From an uncultured Flavobacterium sp. (GTDB taxonomy: Bacteria; Bacteroidota; Bacteroidia; Flavobacteriales; Flavobacteriaceae), in assembly GCF_963422545.1 (NCBI RefSeq), contig NZ_OY730248.1:104775-168774 (forward strand): DNA of 64,000 nucleotides, written 5' to 3'. The notes beneath the pieces are model-generated. The model did not search any database, was not told where the DNA came from, and saw only the letters and a program-made list of their open reading frames with translations. Position numbers and translations under genes: made by a program. Below are positions 34,134 through 42,463 of this stretch, in pieces. How positions within the stretch are numbered: position 1 is the first letter of the stretch; every line of letters starts with the position of its first letter.

Positions 34134-35363
34134 ATGGAAGAAAGCCAGCTTTTACCCAATTTATTCAGAACAGAGTACCGAAAAATAGTTTCGGTACTCT
34201 GTTATTTATTTGGAATCGATAATATCGAAATCGCCGAAGACATTACAAGCGACACATTTCTTGCCGCAACCGAATTATGGAGTTTAAAAGGAATTCCTGA
34301 AAATCCAACCGCGTGGCTTTATACTGTTGCCAAAAACAAAACCAAAAATTATCTCAAACGAAATGCTGTTTTTGAGCAAAAGCTTTCTGTAGAAATAAAA
34401 CATACTGCAAATAAATCAGAAGAAATTGAAATTGACTTGTCAAGCAAAAACATAAATGACAGCCAATTAGCGATGATATTTACGGTTTGCAATCCTGTAA
34501 ATTCTGGTGAAGCACAAATTGCATTAGCATTAAATTTATTATGCGGATTTGGAATTCAGGAAATTGCCGATGCTTTTTTGACTAATAAAGAAGTCATTTA
34601 CAAAAGAATTAATCGCGCCAAAGAAAAACTCAAAGAAGCAAACATTAAAATTGAACAGCCAACAATTTCTGAAATTAATAATAGATTAGAAACCGTTTTA
34701 ACAACCCTTTATCTATTGTTTTCTGAAGGTTATTATTCGACATCACAAAATACCATTTTACGAAAAGATCTTTGTGCAGAAGCCATGCGCCTGACTTTTT
34801 TATTAATCGAAAATCCCACAACCAATACACCAGCCATAAATGCACTTTTATCTTTAATGTGTTTTCATAGTTCGAGATTTGATGCCAGAACCAACGAAAA
34901 TGGCGAAACAATTTTATATCAGGATCAGGACGAAACGCTTTGGAATCAGGAATTAATAGAAAAAGGTCAATATTATCTTGTTCAGGCATCAACCGGAAAC
35001 CATCTTTCTAAATACCATCTCGAAGCCGGAATCGCTTATTGGCACACGCAAAAAGAAGACACACCCGAAAAATGGCAAAATATTCTACAACTTTACAATC
35101 GTTTGCTTATTTTAGAATATTCGCCTATCGCAGCTTTAAACAGAACTTTTGCCCTAGCCAAAACCAACGGCAAGAAAGAAGCAATTATCGAAGCCGAAAA
35201 ACTCAATCTGACCAATAATCCATTTTATTACTCTTTATTAGGCAATCTGTATACTGATATTGACAATAAAAAAGCCATAGAAAATTTCGAAAAAGCACTA
35301 CAAATAACAAATTCTCCGGCAGACAAGGCTACAATAATCAAAAACATCAATTCAATAAAATAA
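34134..35363 (+). CDS. ECF42-type RNA polymerase sigma factor with C-terminal TPR-like extension
   Basis: A 409-residue sigma-70 family protein. Region 2 covers about residues 8-75 (LFRTEYRKIVSVLCYLFG...AEDITSDTFLAATELW, NPTAWLYTVAKNKTKNYLKR) and region 4 about 120-170 (LNLLCGFGIQEIADAFLTNKEVIYKRINRAKEKL). A roughly 230-residue extension follows. It begins with the conserved YLLFSEGYYS and ends with TPR-like helices. This layout defines ECF42, which has no anti-sigma factor and is thought to be controlled through the extension. The DGPF gene lies upstream. Confidence 0.9.
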   Translation: MEESQLLPNLFRTEYRKIVSVLCYLFGIDNIEIAEDITSDTFLAATELWSLKGIPENPTAWLYTVAKNKTKNYLKRNAVFEQKLSVEIKHTANKSEEIEIDLSSKNINDSQLAMIFTVCNPVNSGEAQIALALNLLCGFGIQEIADAFLTNKEVIYKRINRAKEKLKEANIKIEQPTISEINNRLETVLTTLYLLFSEGYYSTSQNTILRKDLCAEAMRLTFLLIENPTTNTPAINALLSLMCFHSSRFDARTNENGETILYQDQDETLWNQELIEKGQYYLVQASTGNHLSKYHLEAGIAYWHTQKEDTPEKWQNILQLYNRLLILEYSPIAALNRTFALAKTNGKKEAIIEAEKLNLTNNPFYYSLLGNLYTDIDNKKAIENFEKALQITNSPADKATIIKNINSIK

Positions 35364-35383
35364 TATATTTTAGTTCGTTTTTT

Positions 35384-35410
35384 GTCACTCTGAGCGAAGT
35401 CGAAGAGATA
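35384..35410. repeat. Short dispersed repeat GTCACTCTGAGCGAAGTCGA
   Basis: Related copies of GTCAnnCTGAGCrAAGTCGAAG occur at 44208-44233 and 45499-45522, with a degenerate one at 44355-44370. All lie between genes. Confidence 0.55.
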
Positions 35411-35560
35411 AACAATTTACTATGCACGAATAATACTTTGTGCTTTTCTGCTATCAATTTGCTTTTTTATTTGTAATTTCGGTTTTCTGAAAATGATTGT
35501 TTTTCTGAAGAAATAATCATTGTAAAACATTCAAAATAAAATTAAAATACAACTATAAAA

Positions 35561-35998
35561 ATGGCTTCATTTATAAAAGAAATTTCTTTTCGCTGGTCAG
35601 ATCTTGACCCAAATTTTCACGTTCGTCATAGTGCTTATTACGATTTTGGCGCGCAACATCGTATCGAAATCCTCGAAGAACTTGGCCTGACTTTAAGAGT
35701 AATGCAAACGCAAGGTTTTGGACCCGTTTTATTTAGAGAAGAGTGCATCTTTAGAAAAGAACTAAAACTTTCAGACAAAATATTCCTTCATACCAAAACT
35801 TCAAAAATGAAACCCGATGCTTCGCGTTGGTCAATCATTCACGAATTTAGAAGAGAAGATGATACACTTTGTGCAGTAATCACAGTTGATGGTGCATGGA
35901 TGGATACCAAACTACGCAAATTAGCTTCACCAACGCCTGAAATTGCTATTGAAGCTTTGAGTATTTTTCCAAAAAGTGATGATTTTGTTGGATTATAA
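35561..35998 (+). CDS. Acyl-CoA thioesterase, 4HBT hot-dog family
   Basis: A 145-residue single hot-dog domain. The N-terminal FRWSDLDPNFHVRHSAYYDFGAQHR contains the family's catalytic Asp region (D-x-N-x-H-V-type motif), followed by a central helix and FIRKELKLSDKIFLHTK-like strands. Such enzymes hydrolyse acyl-CoA or acyl-ACP thioesters in the cytoplasm. Chain-length specificity cannot be read. It stands alone between the sigma factor and MscS genes. Confidence 0.87.
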   Translation: MASFIKEISFRWSDLDPNFHVRHSAYYDFGAQHRIEILEELGLTLRVMQTQGFGPVLFREECIFRKELKLSDKIFLHTKTSKMKPDASRWSIIHEFRREDDTLCAVITVDGAWMDTKLRKLASPTPEIAIEALSIFPKSDDFVGL

Positions 35999-36086
35999 AA
36001 ACAAACCTCATTTTTCTTAACTTTATAAAATCCAAAAAACTATAATTTTAAATATATGTTTTTTGGTTTTTTTAAATTCAAAACTC

Positions 36087-36938
36087 ATGATCGATTTCGT
36101 AAAAGACTTTAGAATAATTATCATTATCGCTATAATAGCACTTGTAACAGTTGTTTTGGGTGCCATTACGGATAAAGTATTACGTTATGTTTTGTATCAA
36201 AAACAAACCGATAAAGACTATGATCCAACGGGGTTTAAGTTTTTAAAACATTTAATCATTACCGTTATTTATATTTTAGGAATAGCCTTTGCCTTAATAC
36301 AAATTCCTGAGTTTAAAATTATTGGTCATTCCTTTTTAGCCGGAGCCGGCGTTATTTCGATAGTTGCAGGTCTGGCTTCTCAACAAGCTTTGAGTAATAT
36401 TGTGAGCGGAATTTTTCTGATTATTTTTAAACCCTTCCGCATCAACGATAAAATTACCATTAATAATTTTGTTGGTACCGTTGAAGACATTAATTTGAGG
36501 CAGGTTGTACTCAGAGATACCGAAAATAACCGAATCATAATTCCTAATTCGGTAATCAACAACCAAATTATTGTAAATACCAATATGTTTGACACCAAAT
36601 GTTGTAAAACAATTGAGATTGGTATTGGTTATGATTCAGATATCGAGAAAGCATTAGAAATCATGCAGGAAGAAATCGCCAAACATCCACTTTTTATTGA
36701 TAATCGCACTGCAGAAAGCAAAGAACAAAAAACACCTCTGGTTCAGGCAAAAGTTGTTGCTCTTGCAGATTCAAGCGTAAACTTAAAAGCCTGGGCCTGG
36801 GCCAAAAATTCAACAGATGGTTTTGTGATGTATTGCGATTTATTGCAAAGTATTAAAAAACGTTTTGACGAAGCCCAAATCGATATTCCATATCCGCAAA
36901 GAGTGATTACAATAAAAAAAAACACAACTGAGAATTAA
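36087..36938 (+). CDS. MscS family mechanosensitive ion channel
   Basis: A 283-residue protein with three membrane helices (about 7-27, 50-70 and 78-105). The pore-lining helix is GAGVISIVAGLASQQALSNIVSGIFLIIFKPFRINDKI, the MscS signature. The cytoplasmic beta domain (GTVEDINLRQVVLRDTENNRIIIPNSVINNQII) and the C-terminal alpha/beta domain follow. It opens under membrane tension to release solutes on osmotic downshock. The frame extends upstream to TTG 36063, but the ATG at 36087 gives the normal N-terminus. Confidence 0.93.
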   Translation: MIDFVKDFRIIIIIAIIALVTVVLGAITDKVLRYVLYQKQTDKDYDPTGFKFLKHLIITVIYILGIAFALIQIPEFKIIGHSFLAGAGVISIVAGLASQQALSNIVSGIFLIIFKPFRINDKITINNFVGTVEDINLRQVVLRDTENNRIIIPNSVINNQIIVNTNMFDTKCCKTIEIGIGYDSDIEKALEIMQEEIAKHPLFIDNRTAESKEQKTPLVQAKVVALADSSVNLKAWAWAKNSTDGFVMYCDLLQSIKKRFDEAQIDIPYPQRVITIKKNTTEN

Positions 36939-37071
36939 AATTCCAATCTGATAGTTATCGGGACAAATCTTAAATTCCAAAAAACCAAGACCTGCAATCT
37001 AAACAATAGTTTACAAATTAAAATCTGCCACAATCTGTTTAATCCATTAAAATCCTTGGGCAATCTACATA

Positions 37072-37764
37072 TTATTGAAACTTCAAACCAAAATTCACCT
37101 TATCAAAAGTAGTACTGCAAGAAACCGCAAACCTGCCAATGTTAAGCGTACCAAAAATACCCTCGACACCATGTCCGGAATAAAATCCACCGGCTGAAAA
37201 TCGATCAACTTGGTACTTCAGTGCAATATCATTTACCCTGCTACTCAATTGCCCAAAAGCAATCACGTGCGGAATAAGTTCGTAACTCGCAAAAACTTTT
37301 GGAACTAGTTTTTTATAATAATCAAAACTTTCATCAGTTTTATAATCAACACTTGTAGAATGTAAATTCTCTAAACTTGCGCCTACAAAAGTATTTTCAC
37401 CAAAATGATACGAAACACTAAATCCGGTAAAAGTTCCCTGATAATCGCTTCGTGAATCAACATAACCAATAGCAATTGTAGCTCTAAACTTATTGCATAT
37501 TTTACCTATATAACCAATATAAGTTCGATCGATTTCAGACTTATCAATTCCAACACCCCCAATAATATCGTCATCACACATATTAAAGGCGTATTGAAAA
37601 TAAGACGAATATTCATCCTTATTCGCCGCAATAACACTCCTGCCTTTATCAAGATCAATATTAGGAGATATTAGTGTAGAGTTTATAACAGCAAAATCAA
37701 ATGTATTGACTTCCTGGGCAAATAAGGGAACTGTGAGCAAGAGCAAAAATATTGTTTTTTTCAT
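37072..37764 (-). CDS. Secreted protein of unknown function, probable outer-membrane barrel
   Basis: A 230-residue protein with a strong Sec signal (MKKTIFLLLLTVPLFAQ). The mature part alternates strands with Gly and aromatic residues (AIGYVDSRSDYQGTFTGFSVSYHFGENTFVGASLEN) and ends SCSTTFDKVNFGLKFQ, typical of a small outer-membrane barrel. I do not recognise a named family. It is transcribed away from the DUF1398 gene, across a 339-base spacer that holds paired direct repeats. Confidence 0.65.
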   Translation of the reverse strand: MKKTIFLLLLTVPLFAQEVNTFDFAVINSTLISPNIDLDKGRSVIAANKDEYSSYFQYAFNMCDDDIIGGVGIDKSEIDRTYIGYIGKICNKFRATIAIGYVDSRSDYQGTFTGFSVSYHFGENTFVGASLENLHSTSVDYKTDESFDYYKKLVPKVFASYELIPHVIAFGQLSSRVNDIALKYQVDRFSAGGFYSGHGVEGIFGTLNIGRFAVSCSTTFDKVNFGLKFQ

Positions 37765-37850
37765 GATACCAATTTTTAGCTTACAACATTACAACTCTAA
37801 TTTACAGACAAATTTCCTGTTAATAAAAGAAGTTCTTTGAAGTACAACAT

Positions 37851-37940
37851 TACTCGTTAAAATGCAATATTTTCACAATCAACATCTTATAGAGTATTAA
37901 ATTTACAAAATATAATGTTCTACTCGTTAAAATTCAATAA
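37851..37940. repeat. Paired 20-nt direct repeat in the divergent spacer
   Basis: TACTCGTTAAAATGCAATAT (37851-37870) and TACTCGTTAAAATTCAATAA (37921-37940) differ at two positions and are spaced 70 bases apart, about seven helical turns. They lie in the 37765-38103 spacer between divergent genes and could be regulator sites. Nothing else was seen in this spacer except a GC-rich patch near 38050-38070. Confidence 0.5.
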
Positions 37941-38103
37941 TAAAGAATTGCAAACAGTTCTACAATCCCATCTTTTCAGATTTTCTGATAACTTTAAGAC
38001 CCATTTTTTTGCTTTTAAAGATGGTTAACGGTAATTTTATAATCCGTATTCGCTGTCGCCCGGGGCATGGCAAACCTTTTCTAATAATCTAAAAAAAGAA
38101 TAT

Positions 38104-38493
38104 ATGTTTACAATAGAACAAATCAAAGAAGCACATTCAAAAGTAAAAACCGGTGCTGATTTCCCAAATTATATACAAGACTTAATCACACTGGGCGTAA
38201 AAGGTTACGATACATTTGTTCATGATGGACATGTTGAATATTATGGCGTAAACAATTACCATGTTACCTATGATGAAAAATACGATGAAATTAAAGTAGA
38301 ACCAATTGCTAACAAAGAACGGTTTATCGAATTTCTGGTAATGCATCAGGACGGAGAAACTGATTATTTGACTTTTTGCAATCATGCAGCACAATGTGGT
38401 ATTGCAAAATGGAGAGTTGATATTATACAAATGCTTTGTACCTACTATGACAAATCCGGAAATGAAATATTAATCGAGAAAATCCCTGATTAA
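38104..38493 (+). CDS. DUF1398 family protein (YbcV-like)
   Basis: A 129-residue cytoplasmic protein. The N-terminal FTIEQIKEAHSKVKTGADFPNYIQDLITLGVKGYDTFVHDGHVEY and the later HQDGETDYLTFCNHAAQCGIAKWRVDI are characteristic of DUF1398. The function of the family is unknown. Length is normal. It is followed 34 bases later by the ThuA-domain gene on the same strand. Confidence 0.87.
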   Translation: MFTIEQIKEAHSKVKTGADFPNYIQDLITLGVKGYDTFVHDGHVEYYGVNNYHVTYDEKYDEIKVEPIANKERFIEFLVMHQDGETDYLTFCNHAAQCGIAKWRVDIIQMLCTYYDKSGNEILIEKIPD

Positions 38494-38527
38494 TCAAACA
38501 TTTAACTAACCAACCAAACCACATTCG

Positions 38528-39385
38528 ATGTCCATTTTCAGTCAAAAAACTTGTTTACTTACCATTAAGAGCATTTTAATTGTTCTTTTTATTAGCTGTT
38601 TTCTGGAAGGATATTCTCAGCCGAAAAAAAGCAAATCAAAATTTAAAGTAATTGCATTTTATACCGCAAAAAACGATCAGGCACATATAAGTTTTGTTCA
38701 TGAAGCCAATAAATGGTTTCCTAAAATTGCCGAAGAAAATCACTTTGCATACGATTCTACCAACAATTGGGATAATCTAAATGCCAAATTTCTGGCAAAA
38801 TATCAAGTTGTTTTATTCTTAGACACAAGACCTGAAACAATAAGTCAGCAAGAAGCTTTTCAGAAATATATGGAAAATGGCGGTGGTTTTATAGGATTTC
38901 ACTTTTCGGCTTTTGCTTTAAATAATTCTGATTATCCGCAAAACTGGAATTGGTATCACAATACTTTCTTAGGTTCCGGCGAATACAGAAGCAATACCTG
39001 GCGACCAACATCGGCAATTTTAAGAATCGAAAACCAACATCCGGTTACTAAAAATATTCCAAAAACATTCTCGTCTGCACCTAATGAATGGTACAGATGG
39101 AGTAACGATCTTACCAAAAATCCGGATATAAAAATCCTTTTGGCAATCGACGAAAGCAGTTTTCCGTTAGGAACAGGGCCAAAAGCTCATGAAATCTGGC
39201 ACAGCGGTTATTATCCTGTGGTCTGGACAAATAAAAACTACAAAATGCTCTACGTAAACATGGGACATAATGATATTGATTATGAACATGGAACCAACAA
39301 AACACTTTCGTACACTTTTGAAAACAAAATACAAAGCCAATTAATTTTGAATGCATTGCTTTGGTTAGGAAATTCTAAAAAATAA
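38528..39385 (+). CDS. Secreted ThuA-domain protein
   Basis: A 285-residue protein with a signal region ending near residue 30 (LFISCFLEGYSQ). The ThuA fold, related to class I glutamine amidotransferases, is seen in VIAFYTAKNDQAHISFVHEANKWF, VVLFLDTRPETISQQEAFQKYMENGGGFIGFHFSAF and the C-terminal HSGYYPVVWTNKNYKMLYVNMGHN. ThuA proteins are linked to sugar (trehalose) use in rhizobia, and secreted versions are common in Bacteroidota. No catalytic triad was identified. It is 11 bases upstream of the sulfurtransferase gene. Confidence 0.85.
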   Translation: MSIFSQKTCLLTIKSILIVLFISCFLEGYSQPKKSKSKFKVIAFYTAKNDQAHISFVHEANKWFPKIAEENHFAYDSTNNWDNLNAKFLAKYQVVLFLDTRPETISQQEAFQKYMENGGGFIGFHFSAFALNNSDYPQNWNWYHNTFLGSGEYRSNTWRPTSAILRIENQHPVTKNIPKTFSSAPNEWYRWSNDLTKNPDIKILLAIDESSFPLGTGPKAHEIWHSGYYPVVWTNKNYKMLYVNMGHNDIDYEHGTNKTLSYTFENKIQSQLILNALLWLGNSKK

Positions 39386-39396
39386 AATTATTTAAG

Positions 39397-40251
39397 ATGT
39401 CAAAACTTTCTCCACTTATTAATCCCGAAGAATTATTAAAGCTAAAAGATACTTCTGAATTTGTTTTAATTGATGCCAGAGCCGGAGTCAATGCCGAAGA
39501 AAATTATAAAAACGAACATTTAAAAGGTGCTCGTTATATCGATTTGAATCGGGATTTAGCAACGGTCGAAACTGATCCTGCAAACGGCGGAAGACATCCT
39601 TTGCCTTCTTTCGAAAAGTTCTCAGGAGTACTTTCAAGACTCGGAATTTCGCCTTCAAGTTATATTATTATTTATGATGATAAAAACGGATCAAATGCTG
39701 CTGCCAGATTTTGGTGGATGTTAAGAGCAATTGGTCACGAAAAAGTGCAGGTTTTAAACGGAGGTTTGCAAGTGGCAATAAAAATTGGTTATCCGATAAG
39801 TTCAGAAACTGAAAATTTTGATACAACTGAAAACTATCCAATATCAGAATGGAAATTACTTTTAGCCGATATTGAAGAAGTCGAAAAAGCCCGAAATAAC
39901 GACCAAAATATTGTAATTGATGTAAGAGATAAAAATCGTTTTGATGGTTTAACAGAACCGTTGGATTTAATTGCCGGACATATTCCGGGTGCTATAAATG
40001 TTCCGTTTAGCGAAAATCTAAATGAAGATGGATTCTATCAAACCGCTGCAGAATTAGCCAAAAAATACACAATGGTTTTAGGAAATACAAAACCCGAAAA
40101 TGTAATTGTACATTGCGGTTCGGGTGTTACGGCTTGTCATACTTTATTAGCAATGGATTATGCCGGAATTTCGATTCCTAAACTTTATGTAGGTTCCTGG
40201 AGCGAATGGTCAAGAAACGATCGCGAAATGGCAACAAAAGAAACAAAATAA
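39397..40251 (+). CDS. Sulfurtransferase (tandem rhodanese, SseA/3-mercaptopyruvate type)
   Basis: A 284-residue protein with two rhodanese domains (about 8-132, inactive, and 155-280, active). The active loop is HCGSGVTACH with catalytic Cys240. A CGSGVTA loop favours 3-mercaptopyruvate over thiosulfate as donor, whereas classical thiosulfate enzymes have CRKGVTA. The linker motif GHIPGAINVPF is typical. It moves sulfane sulfur to cyanide or thiols in the cytoplasm. Closely follows the ThuA gene. Confidence 0.9.
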   Translation: MSKLSPLINPEELLKLKDTSEFVLIDARAGVNAEENYKNEHLKGARYIDLNRDLATVETDPANGGRHPLPSFEKFSGVLSRLGISPSSYIIIYDDKNGSNAAARFWWMLRAIGHEKVQVLNGGLQVAIKIGYPISSETENFDTTENYPISEWKLLLADIEEVEKARNNDQNIVIDVRDKNRFDGLTEPLDLIAGHIPGAINVPFSENLNEDGFYQTAAELAKKYTMVLGNTKPENVIVHCGSGVTACHTLLAMDYAGISIPKLYVGSWSEWSRNDREMATKETK

Positions 40252-40294
40252 CCTTAACAAAAACATACTTTAAAGATATGTTTTTCTTAAAACA

Positions 40295-40379
40295 TTTTTT
40301 TGCCACAGATTAAAAGATTAAAAAAGATTAATCATTCTAATCGGTGAATCCTGATAGTTATCGGGAGTGGCAAAAAAAC
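40295..40379. repeat. Intergenic element with TTTTTTGCCAC / GTGGCAAAAAA ends
   Basis: TTTTTTGCCACAGATTAAAA at the left faces GAGTGGCAAAAAAA at the right, with AGATTA repeats and GATAGTTATCGGGA inside. It belongs to the same family as 641-712. Confidence 0.6.
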
Positions 40380-40399
40380 ATCACTAAATATATTTTAAA

Positions 40400-41641
40400 A
40401 TGCAGCATTGGGACATACTTTTATCAAATCAGGTAAATAAAAAAGCTTTTATTGATACTTTACTTTCTGGCGAAGCCAAAGGAGAATTAGCCGTTTTTAA
40501 CGACCAAAAAGGCATTCTGTTTTCAGATATTGCGATTGAGAAATTCATTGAAAAAGAGTATCAATATGATATCGTCGAAGCCTCTCCGGAATCACATAGA
40601 CAATTGAGAACTTTTTCGTCAGGCGAGCGCAAAAAAGAGTTTCTGAAATACTGTATCAATCAAAATCCTGATTTTATAATTTTCGACAATCCGTTTGACC
40701 ATTTAGATCAGGCTTCAAGAGTTGTTTTAGTACAATCTCTCGAAAAATTAACAAACGATATCGCCATTATACAATTGGTAAATCGTGTCGTTGATGTTTT
40801 AGATTTTGTTCCGAATAAAGCACAAATAAAAGACAATTCATTTACACTATATCCAATATCAAAAACCGAAAATCACTTTAAAACCTTAAATACCGGAGCA
40901 ATTCCAAAAGCTTTAGAGCCGCATTCCTTTCACGAAAGTGTATTAATCAAAATGAATAATGTTTCTGTAAGTTATGACGACCGCAAAATTGTAGATCAAA
41001 TTTCATGGACAATAAAACAAGGCGAATTCTGGCAATTAATTGGTCCGAATGGTTCAGGAAAAAGCACAATTCTATCATTGATTACAGGAGATAATCCAAA
41101 AGGGTTTGGTCAGGATTTATTTTTATTCGGAAGAAAAAAAGGAACCGGCGAAAGCGTTTGGGACATCAAAAAGCAAATTGGAATCTTCGCGACGTCAATG
41201 ACCGATTTATTTCAAAAAGGGCACACTTTAGAAGAAATGATTCTCTCGGGATTTTTCGACTCGATCGGACTTTATATTGAGCCAACAACACATCAAAAAC
41301 AAATCGTTTCGCAATGGCTTGAAGTAGTTGAAATGACAAGTTTAAGAAAAAAGCGCTTTATAGATCTGTCAATTGGCCAGCAAAGAGTCGCATTAATTGT
41401 TCGTGCCGTTTTAAAACATCCGCCATTATTAATTCTGGACGAACCTGTAGAAGGTTTAGACGACGAAAATGTAGATCTGGTTATTCAACTTATCAATACC
41501 ATTAAACAAGAAACAAATGTTAGTATTTTGTACGTTTCACATCGCATAGAATCTGGCCTCGCTCCTACTTCGGTATTCGAACTTTTACCAACCCCAACAG
41601 GATCAATCGGTAAAATAAAATACCATTCAGAGCTAAATTAA
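40400..41641 (+). CDS. Double ABC ATPase with degenerate first half (ModF-like)
   Basis: A 413-residue soluble protein. The second half (about 185-405) is a complete ABC ATPase: Walker A IGPNGSGKST near 214, signature LSIGQQRVALIVRAV, Walker B LLILDEPVEGLD and SHR switch His. The first half keeps a signature (FSSGERKKEFLKYC) and a Walker B-like IIFDNPFDHLD but lacks a Walker A loop. No membrane domain or permease is adjacent. The architecture resembles ModF of molybdate loci, but nothing nearby supports molybdate. It may act in regulation or translation rather than transport. Confidence 0.8.
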   Translation: MQHWDILLSNQVNKKAFIDTLLSGEAKGELAVFNDQKGILFSDIAIEKFIEKEYQYDIVEASPESHRQLRTFSSGERKKEFLKYCINQNPDFIIFDNPFDHLDQASRVVLVQSLEKLTNDIAIIQLVNRVVDVLDFVPNKAQIKDNSFTLYPISKTENHFKTLNTGAIPKALEPHSFHESVLIKMNNVSVSYDDRKIVDQISWTIKQGEFWQLIGPNGSGKSTILSLITGDNPKGFGQDLFLFGRKKGTGESVWDIKKQIGIFATSMTDLFQKGHTLEEMILSGFFDSIGLYIEPTTHQKQIVSQWLEVVEMTSLRKKRFIDLSIGQQRVALIVRAVLKHPPLLILDEPVEGLDDENVDLVIQLINTIKQETNVSILYVSHRIESGLAPTSVFELLPTPTGSIGKIKYHSELN

Positions 41642-41650
41642 AAAACAAAA

Positions 41651-42265
41651 ATGAAAATTAAATATATCGCATTATTAGCCTTATCTCTAATAATGATTTC
41701 GTGCACAACCACAATTTCAACGACAAAAACAGCATACAAAATAAGTAACATTTCTAAACTAAAATCAGATTGGATTTTTAGCCCAAAAGAATGGTTTCTG
41801 CAAAAAGATACATTGACAGGAACCGGAGGTCCAATGCATTGGGGTGTAATAGAATCTAAAAAACAACTTCCTAAAAACTATGAAATCGATTTTAAAGTAA
41901 ACATGACCAAAGAATCTTTGTTTGAAGTTATGCTTAACATCGATAAAGAAAAATACATCAGAACATATTTGTATCAAATCGATCAGAATATTGTGATAGG
42001 AAATGGAGTTTACAACAAAAACAGCGACGAGTATGGTAAACGCGGAGGTCCAACTTTGTTCAAAAAACCAATGACACTAGAAAACAACAAATGGTATTCC
42101 GTCAAAATTAGAGTTTCAAACAATCAATTATACTTCTCAGTCAACAACGAAACTTTCTTAGAATGTTTCTTAGAAAAAAGCAATCTAAGCCAACAAGGAA
42201 AACTAGGATTCTTAACCAACGGAGAAGCAAAAGTTATAGACCTAAACATTAAAACGCTTCAATAA
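41651..42265 (+). CDS. Lipoprotein with DUF1080/concanavalin-like fold
   Basis: A 204-residue lipoprotein with the lipobox ending at Cys18 (LIMISCTT). The mature part fits a single jelly-roll domain of the DUF1080 or 3-keto-disaccharide hydrolase type: SDWIFSPKEWFLQKDTLTGTGGPMHWGVIESKKQLPKNYEIDFKVNM and NNKWYSVKIRVSNNQLYFSVNNETFLE. It may bind or cleave carbohydrate in the envelope. It starts 9 bases after the ABC ATPase gene, although no functional link is obvious. Confidence 0.7.
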   Translation: MKIKYIALLALSLIMISCTTTISTTKTAYKISNISKLKSDWIFSPKEWFLQKDTLTGTGGPMHWGVIESKKQLPKNYEIDFKVNMTKESLFEVMLNIDKEKYIRTYLYQIDQNIVIGNGVYNKNSDEYGKRGGPTLFKKPMTLENNKWYSVKIRVSNNQLYFSVNNETFLECFLEKSNLSQQGKLGFLTNGEAKVIDLNIKTLQ

Positions 42266-42290
42266 AAATTTATTTGAATTAGAAACATTG

Positions 42291-42310
42291 CCAACGGTTT
42301 CAACCGTTGG
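42291..42310. repeat. REP-like palindrome CCAACGGTTTCAACCGTTGG
   Basis: A 20-nt palindrome, perfect apart from its centre, lies between convergent genes. A related palindrome lies 40 bases on. Together they resemble a REP pair in spacing. Confidence 0.6.
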
Positions 42311-42349
42311 AGCGCAATAAATTATCCTGATCCTCATTCCGATATGTAT

Positions 42350-42369
42350 CCCAAGGTTGAAACCTTGGG
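42350..42369. repeat. REP-like palindrome CCCAAGGTTGAAACCTTGGG
   Basis: The second palindrome of the pair. The centres GGTTTCAACC and GGTTGAAACC are reverse complements, so the two copies are in opposite orientation. Confidence 0.6.
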
Positions 42370-42394
42370 ATATGTTTGAAATATGATAAAACAA

Positions 42395-42419
42395 AAAAAG
42401 CTCCATTTTGGAGCTTTTT
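42395..42419. terminator. Bidirectional terminator
   Basis: The stem AAAAAGCTCCA / TGGAGCTTTTT has a 3-base loop. It lies between the lipoprotein gene and the end of rluD. Confidence 0.85.
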
Positions 42420-42463
42420 CTATATCAAAAATTATCTAATTTTCTAATTGACAAATTATCTAA

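Noticed and set aside
40400..41641. Molybdate transporter component
   Set aside because: ModF-like layout only; no modABC genes or molybdenum operator are present around it.
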